In this document: positions 18,914 through 26,411 of the stretch, one piece after another
Layout: each line of letters starts with the position of its first letter
How positions within the stretch are numbered: the stretch's first letter is position 1
Notes under the pieces: model-generated
Seen by the model: the letters and a program-made list of their open reading frames with translations, nothing else
What the model was told of the DNA's origin: nothing
The model's database searches: none
Assembly: GCA_029781115.1 (NCBI GenBank)
Contig: JAKOXG010000011.1
Span: forward strand, 62,001-126,000
Direction of reading: 5' to 3'
Origin: Candidatus Cloacimonadota bacterium
GTDB lineage: Bacteria > Cloacimonadota > Cloacimonadia > Cloacimonadales > Cloacimonadaceae
DNA: 64,000 nucleotides
Program-made: the position numbers and the translations under genes

Positions 18914-18940
18914 TTAGCAGTCATTGCTTATGAGTGCTAA
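18914..18940 (-). promoter_or_regulatory. CIRCE operator (HrcA binding site)
   Basis: TTAGCAGTC (18914-18922), a 9-nt spacer, and GAGTGCTAA (18932-18940). This matches the CIRCE inverted repeat TTAGCACTC-N9-GAGTGCTAA with one mismatch. It lies between the groEL promoter and start codon. Confidence 0.92.
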
Positions 18941-18966
18941 ATCTAATATAAGCCGTTTTTTGTCAA
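18940..18966 (-). promoter_or_regulatory. groEL promoter
   Basis: TTGACA on the minus strand (complement at 18961-18966), followed after about 15 nt by TAGATT (complement at 18940-18945), which abuts the CIRCE operator. The -10 assignment is uncertain. Confidence 0.5.
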
Positions 18967-19003
18967 GTGCAATATATATTTTTACAAAAGTAGAGCTCCG
19001 CTG

Positions 19004-19570
19004 CTAAAAAAGAATTAGCTCCTCCAATGGCTTCCGCTCTTGAACTTTGAGCTCGCGCTGCTGATTAAAGTCGGAGAGAAGGGATGCGTCTCCCGGATGG
19101 CCAACCGTCAGCATGATCACGGGTTTCAGCTGGGCATCGATCTCGAATAGCTCCCTCACCTTCTCCTCGGAAAAGCCTGCCATGTTGTGCACGTAGAGGT
19201 CCATCAAAGAAGCCTGAGTGGTGAGGTTGCCGATGGCCAAGCCGAGGTCATAGGCAGCCCACTGATTGCAAAATCCACCGCCTTTCGGCAGGTTGGCAAG
19301 AGCCATAATCAGCACGGGAGCTTGTTTTGCCCATGCTTGATTGCCTTCCACCAGGCAGGAAAGGAGTTTCTGATACTTTTCCGAGCCGTCGTTGTGAGCC
19401 CAGATAAAGCGCCAGGGTTGTGTATTCATGCAAGAAGCAGCCCAGCGAGCGGCTTCCAGCAGCGTAAGCACCTGCTCGTCCGAAAGAGGCGTGGGTGCAT
19501 AAGCACGCGGGCTCCATCTCTTTTGGATTATCTCATCTATGGGATAGTCGTATATGGGACGTTGTTTCAT
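19004..19570 (-). CDS. Nitroreductase-family flavoprotein
   Basis: A 188-aa member of the FMN-dependent nitroreductase superfamily. KRWSPRAY near residue 17 and CMNTQPWRF near 47-55 supply family FMN-contact positions, and LAIGNLTTQASLMDLYVH the dimer/FMN region. The family reduces nitroaromatics, quinones or other small electrophiles with NAD(P)H; the substrate cannot be predicted. AGGAGG precedes the ATG. It stands alone between groEL and folC, with CIRCE and the groEL promoter downstream of its stop, so the neighbouring genes are not obviously co-transcribed with groEL. Confidence 0.9.
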   Translation of the reverse strand: MKQRPIYDYPIDEIIQKRWSPRAYAPTPLSDEQVLTLLEAARWAASCMNTQPWRFIWAHNDGSEKYQKLLSCLVEGNQAWAKQAPVLIMALANLPKGGGFCNQWAAYDLGLAIGNLTTQASLMDLYVHNMAGFSEEKVRELFEIDAQLKPVIMLTVGHPGDASLLSDFNQQRELKVQERKPLEELILF

Positions 19571-19653
19571 TTTTTAACCTCCTGATTTGGTTCTTATAGA
19601 TAATATCTGCGGAAACCGAAGCGAGGCAAGCGATAAAGTGTGAATCTTTGCTG

Positions 19654-20931
19654 TTATTCCCCGGCCAGATGGTTCAGGACTTCGCCCACGGTAAAGAGCG
19701 AGCCGCCGCAGACCAGAACGTCGCCGGCTTGCATGTCGCCAACCGCCATATCATATGCTTCTGCCACGGAAGCTGCGCTGCTGACTTTCACGGGATACTT
19801 GCTTATCTCAGAGACCAGCTCTTCGACCGTGGCCGCTCTATCAGACTGGTTTTGAGCCACGTAGACGTGGGAAGCGCGGGAGCAGATCAGCTCTATCATG
19901 TGGCTGAAATCTTTATCTGCCAGGATGGAGAGCATAAAGCGGGGCTTCACCTGTGGAAAGATTCTATCCAAGGTATCCACCAAAGCCTTCACGCCTTCCA
20001 TGTTGTGCGCTCCATCCAAAATGATGGGAGGATCAATGCTGAGCACCTGCATCCTGCCGCGCCAATTGATCTGCGAGATAGCCTGACGCACCGCTGCTTC
20101 TTTTACCTCAAAGCCCTTAATCTTGCTGTAGAGGATGAAGCAGGCGAGAGCGGTGGAGATATTGGTGACTTGGTGGTCGCCCAAGAGATTGGCGTGCAAG
20201 CCCTTGAACTGATAGTCCTGGAAGGCAAAGTCGAAGGTGATACCGGACATGCTGCTGGCTTGCGATTTGCTGACTATATCCACGCCATACCGATAGACGG
20301 GCACCTTCTTCTGCTCCGCTACCTGCGTGATCACATCCAGAGCCGGCGGGCTGATGTTTCCCAGAACCAGCTCTATTCCGCTTTTGATGATGCCGGCCTT
20401 TTCGGCTGCGATGAGCTCCACGCTGTTGCCCAGGGTTTTGACATGATCCAGCCCAATGGTGGTGATAGCTGCCACGTCAGGAGTGAAGACGTTTGTGGCA
20501 TCCAATCTGCCGCCCAGTCCCACTTCAAAGATGCTCACGTCCACGGGCTTCTGCGAAAACTGGATAAAGGCCAAAGCGGTGCTGATCTCGAAGAATGAAG
20601 CTTCGTATTTGTCAAAGAGGGGCTGATACTCCAGGAAGAGGTCGAGCAGAGTCTGGATCTCAGGCTCTTGGCCATCGATGCGGAAGCGCTCTTTGTAGTT
20701 GATCAGGTGTGGCGAGGTGTTTAACCCGGTGGAAAAGCCATGTGCCAGGCTGAGAGCTTCCAGGGTGGCGCAGACGCTGCCTTTGCCGTTGGTTCCGCCC
20801 ACGTGAAAGCCGGAGAGTTTGTCCTGTGGCGAGCCCAGATCGGTCACCAGCTTGATAATCCGATCCAAATTCAGCTTAATATTGGCAGAATACCTCCGGT
20901 AGATGAGGTCTAAAAACTCACGATAGTCCAT
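19654..20931 (-). CDS. folC: Folylpolyglutamate/dihydrofolate synthase
   Basis: A 425-aa Mur-ligase-family enzyme. It adds glutamate to dihydropteroate and/or tetrahydrofolate with ATP. The P-loop GGTNGKGSVCATL near residue 46, the LGGRLDATNVF block and HNMEGVKALVDTL of the C-terminal domain are diagnostic. Length is normal. The ATG at 20931 is preferred over the adjacent upstream TTG because CAGGAG lies at proper distance. folB and folK lie far away, in the 42-44 kb block. The upstream neighbour is a pseudopilin-like gene 53 nt away. Confidence 0.95.
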   Translation of the reverse strand: MDYREFLDLIYRRYSANIKLNLDRIIKLVTDLGSPQDKLSGFHVGGTNGKGSVCATLEALSLAHGFSTGLNTSPHLINYKERFRIDGQEPEIQTLLDLFLEYQPLFDKYEASFFEISTALAFIQFSQKPVDVSIFEVGLGGRLDATNVFTPDVAAITTIGLDHVKTLGNSVELIAAEKAGIIKSGIELVLGNISPPALDVITQVAEQKKVPVYRYGVDIVSKSQASSMSGITFDFAFQDYQFKGLHANLLGDHQVTNISTALACFILYSKIKGFEVKEAAVRQAISQINWRGRMQVLSIDPPIILDGAHNMEGVKALVDTLDRIFPQVKPRFMLSILADKDFSHMIELICSRASHVYVAQNQSDRAATVEELVSEISKYPVKVSSAASVAEAYDMAVGDMQAGDVLVCGGSLFTVGEVLNHLAGE

Positions 20932-20984
20932 CAAGGCTCCTGAGTGCCGTTTAATGGTTTTGCTGTTGCAGAGCGAGGTTTACT

Positions 20985-21641
20985 CTAAAAGCCGAAGTTG
21001 TCGTCTGGGAAGCTATCAGGGAAGAGCTGGCGTTTGAAGTGGTTTGAATCTGCTTTACGCTTTGCGAAAGCGTCTTTGTCGCTCTTCCAGAGGTTGATGT
21101 ATTCCATCACGAGCTGGAATTTGCGTTCACCGTCAGACTTTGTCTGCTGGTCGATATAATCCAGGTCATCCACCATTTGGTTCTGCAAGAGCGAGGGGCT
21201 CATGTTTTCATAGAAGGCTTTATCAAGGAAGTGTTTGCTGTGTCTGACCAGCTCGGGGCAGATCACGATCACACCGGTGTGGAATCTGGATTCTCCAGTC
21301 TCCAGGAAGTCTTCAACATACTTGCCATAGACTATGTAGTCCTTTTTATCTCTCTCTTGTTCGGGGCAGAACAGCTTTTCGGGGAGATAGACGTTTTTGG
21401 GGTCTTGTTTCTTCCTGGTGCTGGTTAAAAGGTTCAGATCGCCACCAAAGTCTGTCTGGAAATCGGCTACATAGTCCGAAGTGGCCACCCAGATGACTTT
21501 CATATTGTTGGTGCAGTCATCGATATTCTTTTCGGTATCGAGATTGAAAAAGTGTGGTAAGGCCAAGATAAAGATCAGGCCTACAAAGAGTATGGCACTC
21601 AGTATCCAATATACTGATATTCCTTTTTGGTTAAGCAACAT
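20985..21641 (-). CDS. Pseudopilin-like membrane protein
   Basis: A 218-aa protein with a short basic/polar N-terminus (MLLNQKG), a 20-residue hydrophobic helix and then a soluble domain. The layout KG-hydrophobic helix, followed by CTNNMKVIWVATSDYVADF, resembles type II/IV pseudopilins, where a spine helix precedes an alpha/beta head. However, the residue after the Gly is not the classic phenylalanine with Glu5, so processing by the usual prepilin peptidase is doubtful. Cys pairs in the head may form a disulfide. AGGAG precedes the ATG. Upstream is a lytic transglycosylase, a partner often seen with secretion or pilus systems. Confidence 0.5.
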   Translation of the reverse strand: MLLNQKGISVYWILSAILFVGLIFILALPHFFNLDTEKNIDDCTNNMKVIWVATSDYVADFQTDFGGDLNLLTSTRKKQDPKNVYLPEKLFCPEQERDKKDYIVYGKYVEDFLETGESRFHTGVIVICPELVRHSKHFLDKAFYENMSPSLLQNQMVDDLDYIDQQTKSDGERKFQLVMEYINLWKSDKDAFAKRKADSNHFKRQLFPDSFPDDNFGF

Positions 21642-21697
21642 GAGTCACTCCTGATTTCATATTATTCATAAACCTTTTTCCTGACAGGCATATCCCG

Positions 21698-22225
21698 TCA
21701 AGTCTTTTTTATCGGTCCCATGATTTTGGTGATGTAATTGTGGGTCTCCGGGATGTCTGAAAACATCATTCTGTAATCCTTTGATGGCTCTATAGTGATG
21801 GATGACACCCGCCTTGAAACGTTGGTCTCGCCCCAATTGTAGGCAGCCAGAGCCAAGCTCCAATTGCCATCGAAGCGTTGCAGCAGATACTTGACATACT
21901 TGGCCGAGAGGTTGAGGTTGTAAAAAGGGACAAAGAGCAGTCCCCGCCTGTGCTTTTCATGGATGTAGAAGGCGGTGGATTCCTTGATCTGGCCTAAGCC
22001 GATAGCATTCTTGGGCGAGACGGCAAAGCTGCGGAACGAGCTCTCCGTGCGGATCAACTTATAAAAGAGCATGGGGTCAATCCGATGGATTACAGCCACG
22101 CCAAAGCTCATCATCCTCACCGAGATGGGATTGTAAACCAAGGCTATCAGGATCAAGATGCCAAAGGTCAGCTTGATCCACCAGCTCATGCTCTGCTGCT
22201 GCTTCTTGCGTCTCTTTTTGGCCAT
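21698..22225 (-). CDS. Lytic transglycosylase (SLT domain), membrane-anchored
   Basis: A 175-aa protein with a basic cytoplasmic start, one membrane segment (about 14-33) and an SLT-type goose-lysozyme-like domain. Catalytic Glu61 lies in RTESSF; AIGLGQI near 74-80 and the AYNWGE motif near the C-terminus complete the family signature. It cleaves peptidoglycan glycan strands to 1,6-anhydromuropeptides in the periplasm. At this length it has only the catalytic module. The neighbours, a pseudopilin-like protein downstream and a ferritin-like protein upstream, give only a weak hint of involvement in assembling an envelope machine. Confidence 0.85.
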   Translation of the reverse strand: MAKKRRKKQQQSMSWWIKLTFGILILIALVYNPISVRMMSFGVAVIHRIDPMLFYKLIRTESSFRSFAVSPKNAIGLGQIKESTAFYIHEKHRRGLLFVPFYNLNLSAKYVKYLLQRFDGNWSLALAAYNWGETNVSRRVSSITIEPSKDYRMMFSDIPETHNYITKIMGPIKKT

Positions 22226-22258
22226 TTGACAGAGATTAGGAGCTCCCTCAGCACCCCT

Positions 22259-22741
22259 TTATAACGTTTTCATGATATCGTTGAGCAATAAAACGTGCGA
22301 GACTTCTTCCTGGATAACCCGCCGCAGGACATTCCTGGCGCGGTCATCTTTGATGGCGTCGTTGATGGCATGGAAGTAGAGCAGGGTGTCTTTCTCGAAG
22401 GTGATGGCATTTTTGATCACTTCCATCACGTCTTTGGCTTCGGTAGCTCTTTTGATGGCGGAATTGGGGTCGTTGAAGATGCGTCCCGCCACGATGGCAT
22501 TCAGGTAGCTGGAGACCATCTCCCAATCGCCGGCAAGCTCGAGCTCATCGAGGTCAAGCTCTTCACGCAGCCCCAGGAAGGTCTTTTCATGATCCAGCTC
22601 TGCATCACGCAGGAAGGTGAGCAGTTCCAGGCTCTTGGAATCCAAGTCTTTACGTTTGGTGGCTTCATCATAGTAGGCATAGCCGTTCCGCTCGATCTGA
22701 ACGGCCAACTCCACTATTTCATTCACTGAAAAGGCAGCCAT
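22259..22741 (-). CDS. Ferritin-like/rubrerythrin-type diiron protein
   Basis: A 160-aa four-helix protein. Iron-ligand positions are visible as E in VQIERNGYAYY near residue 17, ExxH-like DAELDHEKTF in the second helix, and E/H pairs in FEKDTLLYFHAI and EEVSHVLLLNDIM. This is the arrangement of the ferritin-like domain of rubrerythrins; no C-terminal rubredoxin domain is present. The probable role is peroxide or oxygen defence or iron handling in an anaerobe. ATG 22741 is chosen because AAGGAG lies just before it, making an upstream in-frame ATG at 22771 unlikely. A TTGACA element lies at 22803-22808 on this strand. Confidence 0.8.
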   Translation of the reverse strand: MAAFSVNEIVELAVQIERNGYAYYDEATKRKDLDSKSLELLTFLRDAELDHEKTFLGLREELDLDELELAGDWEMVSSYLNAIVAGRIFNDPNSAIKRATEAKDVMEVIKNAITFEKDTLLYFHAINDAIKDDRARNVLRRVIQEEVSHVLLLNDIMKTL

Positions 22742-22875
22742 ATTAACACTCCTTAAAGTTCTTTTTGGCATTTGTAAGCATCACGGAGGCAGAGGGATGC
22801 TTTGTCAAGAGCTATTTTGCATCTTGAACGCAAGCATCTGCCAGAGAAAGGCTTGGATATGAACAGGCAAGACAC

Positions 22876-23775
22876 TCAGGGCATGATATAACCTATCCCA
22901 ATGCCCATCATCGGCTTCCACTGCCAGGCATCCACATCTTCCAGATCATATCTCAGAGCAAATCTGAGATTGGTAACCAGGCTTTTCCACACGTTGAAGG
23001 TGAAATCGGTCTCCCAATTTACTTCCAGAGGTTGCCCGCTCTTTTCCTGGATAGCCCAAGCCTCCCAAGCCGTCTTTTCTATAGCCTGATACAGCCTCAA
23101 TTGTGAGCGCAGCTTGCCATTGATTTTAGCAAAAGCCTGCTTGTACTCGGCGGCAAGTTCCACGCCGGTATCCTTTTTATTCTTGTAACTAACGACAGGA
23201 AACGGCGTTCCCCACGCGATTACAGTTTCCACACATTCAACCTTTTCATCATGGAAGCGAATTGTGCGCGCCAGACGCAGATTGAGCTTCTTATCCGGTG
23301 TATCAAGCATCTTTCTTGAAATGCCGTAAGCAAACAACCACCGGGTATTATTGTCCAATTTCGCTTCATTGTCCTGCTTGGGCAGATACCTGCTTTCCGC
23401 TCTGAACAGCAATAAGGGTTCAGCCACCTTGGGAACGAGGCTAAGTTTCAGCATGCTCTCCACGTCCATCCTGTCGTTAATCTTATCCGGACGTGCCCAA
23501 CTGAGCCGGCCTGTTTCATCACGATATTGCCTGTAAGCGCCACCAAACGCACAATCCACAGTACCCTTAGCGGTCAACCATGAGGGCATTTGCTTTTCGG
23601 CACTGCCATAGAATTTGCAGCTCCAGCCGATACGGCCAACTTCATTGCCCGGCCTGCTTTTACCGTAGACGCCTTGCGAGAAATACAGGCCGAGGTCTAC
23701 GTCATAATCCCATCCCGTGCCGTAGCTCAAAGCCAAGCCGGCCAGGATGACCAAGATAAGGCATAATCTTTTCAT
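22876..23775 (-). CDS. Predicted outer-membrane/periplasmic beta-rich protein
   Basis: A 299-aa protein with a signal peptide (hydrophobic to about residue 20, ending SYG) and a mature part of alternating hydrophobic residues with aromatic girdles. It ends in a strand IGIGYIMP, as expected for an outer-membrane beta barrel (YDVDLGLYFSQGV, LRFALRYDLEDV). It resembles the DUF3078-type group of uncharacterised outer-membrane proteins, but the match is not certain. GGAGAGAG precedes the ATG. Ferritin-like and mscS genes flank it, and no functional link is evident. Confidence 0.65.
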   Translation of the reverse strand: MKRLCLILVILAGLALSYGTGWDYDVDLGLYFSQGVYGKSRPGNEVGRIGWSCKFYGSAEKQMPSWLTAKGTVDCAFGGAYRQYRDETGRLSWARPDKINDRMDVESMLKLSLVPKVAEPLLLFRAESRYLPKQDNEAKLDNNTRWLFAYGISRKMLDTPDKKLNLRLARTIRFHDEKVECVETVIAWGTPFPVVSYKNKKDTGVELAAEYKQAFAKINGKLRSQLRLYQAIEKTAWEAWAIQEKSGQPLEVNWETDFTFNVWKSLVTNLRFALRYDLEDVDAWQWKPMMGIGIGYIMP

Positions 23776-23800
23776 GTCTCTCTCCTTTTAAGTTAAGTCG

Positions 23801-24604
23801 TTAAGTCCAGATACCTTCCGCGGTCAGTCTCAGTTTGATCTGTTCATTCAGAGAAGCCTGCACTGCCGCCATTTCTTCGTTATTGACATGCGGATACACT
23901 CCAAAGACGATCTCACCGGGTGTGGCGGAAGAGATGACTATCGCTGGAGCAGGGTCTTTGAGGATGCGCTCATCGGCTTCGAGGATGCTTTGCAGGATGC
24001 CGCTCACCTTGGCCATATCTGATGCGCCCGGAACGCTCACGCTGAGCTCTATCCTGCGTGTGGGCATGGCAGAAAAGTTGGTGATCGCTCCCCCGGCGAT
24101 AGGCGAGTTTGGCACGATGATCTTGGTGTTGTCTGAGGTGATGATGGTGGTATGGAAGATTCCGATCTCCTGCACTATTCCTGTGGTTCCGGCGGCGGTA
24201 ATCTTGTCGCCCACCTTGAAGGGTTTGAAGAGGATGAGCATCACGCCGCTGGCAAAGTTTGAAAGCGAGCCCTGCAACGCCATACCCACCGCCAGGCCGG
24301 CGGCACCGACTATAGCCACCAGGGAGGTGGTCTGCACACCCAGTTTACCGATTGCGGCGATGATCACAAAGGTCAGGATCAAGGCATAGACGATATTGCT
24401 GACAAAAGTGACCAAGGTGGCATCCAGCTTGCTCTTGTTGAGAAGCTTGCGCAGCAGGCCGGCTACCAGCTTCGCCACCCATTTTCCGATCACATAGATC
24501 AGGATGGCAGCAACGAGTTTCAGGCCGTTAGTGGCCAAAAAGTGAGGGATTTGATCAAGTAATCTTTCCCAACTCCCGACTTTGGTTACTGTTTCCGGGT
24601 TCAT
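23801..24604 (-). CDS. mscS: Small-conductance mechanosensitive channel (MscS)
   Basis: A 267-aa MscS-family channel of the short, E. coli-like class. Three N-terminal membrane segments are followed by the pore helix (GAAGLAVGMALQGSLSNFAS), the hallmark FKPFKVGDKI, the beta domain (VQEIGIFHTTI, NTKIIVPNS) and an alpha/beta domain. It opens under membrane tension to release solutes during hypo-osmotic shock. It is divergent from the GNAT gene at 24817. The 212-nt gap between them shows no firm promoter. Confidence 0.93.
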   Translation of the reverse strand: MNPETVTKVGSWERLLDQIPHFLATNGLKLVAAILIYVIGKWVAKLVAGLLRKLLNKSKLDATLVTFVSNIVYALILTFVIIAAIGKLGVQTTSLVAIVGAAGLAVGMALQGSLSNFASGVMLILFKPFKVGDKITAAGTTGIVQEIGIFHTTIITSDNTKIIVPNSPIAGGAITNFSAMPTRRIELSVSVPGASDMAKVSGILQSILEADERILKDPAPAIVISSATPGEIVFGVYPHVNNEEMAAVQASLNEQIKLRLTAEGIWT

Positions 24605-24816
24605 GTCTAAATTACCTCTTTATCGATTTATTTTGACTTTCCTAAAAACACCTTGAATCTCTTGCAGTTAATATAGTTCAGATGCTTTCTTTAGCAAGCA
24701 AGATTTGAGCCAATAGCGAGATAAAGCCTTGCATAAATATACAAATCCATTACCTTATCTGATACGTGCTGTCTATGCACCTGAATTTATCTACAAACAA
24801 GGACAATATCTACATT

Positions 24817-25242
24817 ATGGACAACATCCACATAGAAACAGTAAAAGAAGCTGATGCAGCGCAAGTCTTGGAGCTTTATCGTCTTGCCGGTTGGTGGGAA
24901 ATGGATGACGACCCCAAACACGAGCAGAAAGTCGCCGCAATTATCGCCAACACCTGGCGCTTTGTGATCGTGAAAAGCGGTGACAAGATCATCGGCATGG
25001 GACGAGCCATCAGCGATGGAGTCAGCGACGCCTACATTCAGGACGTCACGGTTCATCCCCAGTGGCGCGGCAAAGGCCTCGGCAAAGCCATCATCCGCAC
25101 TCTGGTAGAGCGTCTCAAGCAGGACGGCGTGGGCTGGATCGGCCTCATCTCCGAACCCGGCTACGAAGGCTTTTATCAAGGCCTTGGCTTTGGCGTGATG
25201 CAAAACTACACTCCATTTCTTTTGAAGCGAGAGAACTCTTGA
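24817..25242 (+). CDS. GNAT-family N-acetyltransferase
   Basis: A 141-aa single-domain GNAT. The acetyl-CoA loop VHPQWRGKGLGKAII (the R/Q-x-x-G-x-G/A motif) and the C-terminal GFYQGLGFGVM are typical. The substrate is unknown. ATG 24817 is preferred for protein length, although only a distant AAGGA precedes it; earlier starts (GTG 24766, ATG 24775) would add a polar extension. The stop overlaps by 4 nt (TTGA) the probable TTG start of the downstream DUF2156 gene, so the two form a coupled pair, the only plus-strand genes between 7.2 and 53.7 kb. Confidence 0.85.
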   Translation: MDNIHIETVKEADAAQVLELYRLAGWWEMDDDPKHEQKVAAIIANTWRFVIVKSGDKIIGMGRAISDGVSDAYIQDVTVHPQWRGKGLGKAIIRTLVERLKQDGVGWIGLISEPGYEGFYQGLGFGVMQNYTPFLLKRENS

Positions 25243-26120
25243 TCAAATACCTCATCCCTCTCACCACAGACCACGTCCCCATGCTCATCAGCTACCTCAA
25301 GGACTACCCGCGTGAATCCTGCGACTATTCGGTCTGCAACCTCCTCACCTGGGGCAAGATCTACAACAACCAGTTTTGCCATTACAAGGGCCGCTTGGTG
25401 ATCTACAACACCAAGTATTCCTATGTGTTTTTCCCCATCGGCGAGTATATGCCGGCAGATGAATTGGCGCAGCTGATGCGGGCTTTCCGCGAGATAGACC
25501 CCAAAGCCACCCTGATCCAGATCCCACAGGAGTATGTCGAGGCTACACCCCTGATCCACGATCATTTTGAGCTCAGCGAAAACAGGGACTGGGACGACTA
25601 TGTGTACAGTTGCGAGAAGATGGTGGAGCTCAGAGGCAAGAAACTGGCCAAAAAGAAGAACCTGATCAGCCAATTCAGACGGCTTTACCCAAACTACAAG
25701 GTGCTGCAGATCACGCCCTACTATCGTGACAACCTGTATCGCTTCACCGAGAGGTGGCGATTTGAGCGTGAGGTCGGCGGCGAGTATCTCAAGACCGAAT
25801 ATCAAGCCATCCGCAACACCCTGGACATGTGGGACAGCCTCCCCGTGGACGGCATCATCATCTGCCTGGAGGGGCAAATGGTGGCTTACTCCATCTTCAG
25901 CCCCCAGACCAAGTGCATGGCCACGATACACTTTGAGAAGTATGACCCCACCAAGAAAGGCAGCGGTCAGATAATCAACTGGGAAACCGCCCGCTATCTG
26001 CACCACGAATACAAGTGGCTAAACCGTGAACAAGACATAGGATTGCCTGGCTTGAGGCAGGCCAAAACCAGCTATATGCCGGACAGGATGATCAAGTTTA
26101 TCACCGGCAAGCCCAAATAA
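25239..26120 (+). CDS. DUF2156 (LPG-synthetase-like GNAT fold) protein
   Basis: A 293-aa protein of the DUF2156 family, related to the C-terminal aminoacyl-transferase domain of MprF/lysyl-phosphatidylglycerol synthase (double GNAT fold). Visible family features are CDYSVCNLLTWG near the N-terminus, KKLAKKKNLISQFRR in the middle and GLRQAKTSYMPDRMIKF at the end. The open frame extends upstream to 25062, but the first 59 codons are an Arg-rich shadow of the GNAT gene. The likely start is TTG 25239, overlapping the GNAT stop with GAGAG before it. Family members modify lipids or peptides using aminoacyl-tRNA; the substrate here is unknown. Confidence 0.85.
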   Translation: MIKYLIPLTTDHVPMLISYLKDYPRESCDYSVCNLLTWGKIYNNQFCHYKGRLVIYNTKYSYVFFPIGEYMPADELAQLMRAFREIDPKATLIQIPQEYVEATPLIHDHFELSENRDWDDYVYSCEKMVELRGKKLAKKKNLISQFRRLYPNYKVLQITPYYRDNLYRFTERWRFEREVGGEYLKTEYQAIRNTLDMWDSLPVDGIIICLEGQMVAYSIFSPQTKCMATIHFEKYDPTKKGSGQIINWETARYLHHEYKWLNREQDIGLPGLRQAKTSYMPDRMIKFITGKPK

Positions 26121-26159
26121 TCCCCAACCCACACCATCCAAAAGTCCAATGTTCACCGA

Positions 26160-26360
26160 TGGCGGGTCAAAAGATTCCCACCTGCCGGTATTACCAAAGC
26201 AGATAATGCAGCGTCCCTCACCTGCCTCTTCCTTACTGAGCCTCCCGGTGATTACCCGGAGCCTCCCGGGAAAAACCCGAGCATCTCCACGGCATCTCCG
26301 GGCGGGTCAGTAAGGGACAAGTAGGTGATGAGCTTCCTCCCACTGAAATTGAACATGATG
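26160..26360 (+). repeat. Dispersed palindromic repeat, family C, copy 2
   Basis: About 200 bp closely related to 63480-63680: a left part with CGGTATTACCAAAGCAGA, then TTCCTTACTGAGCCTCCC, nested GC-rich hairpins with CCGGGAAAAACCCG, GCATCTCCGGGCGGG, AGTAAGG, and a right end CCCACTGAAATTGAACATGA. It occupies the converging intergenic gap between the DUF2156 gene and the adhesin terminator. Confidence 0.75.
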
Positions 26361-26361
26361 C

Positions 26362-26389
26362 AAAAAGCCGGCCCATGGTGAGCCGGCTT
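26362..26389 (-). terminator. Intrinsic terminator of the giant adhesin
   Basis: On the minus strand AAGCCGGC (complement 26382-26389) pairs with GCCGGCTT (complement 26365-26372), followed by TTTTT. It lies 23 nt past the stop of the gene at 26412. Confidence 0.88.
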
Positions 26390-26411
26390 CGTCGCTTTAT
26401 CTGTAGATTGG

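Noticed and set aside
25062-25238. N-terminal extension of the DUF2156 protein
   Set aside because: The Arg-rich 59 residues overlap the GNAT coding frame and have no family counterpart.
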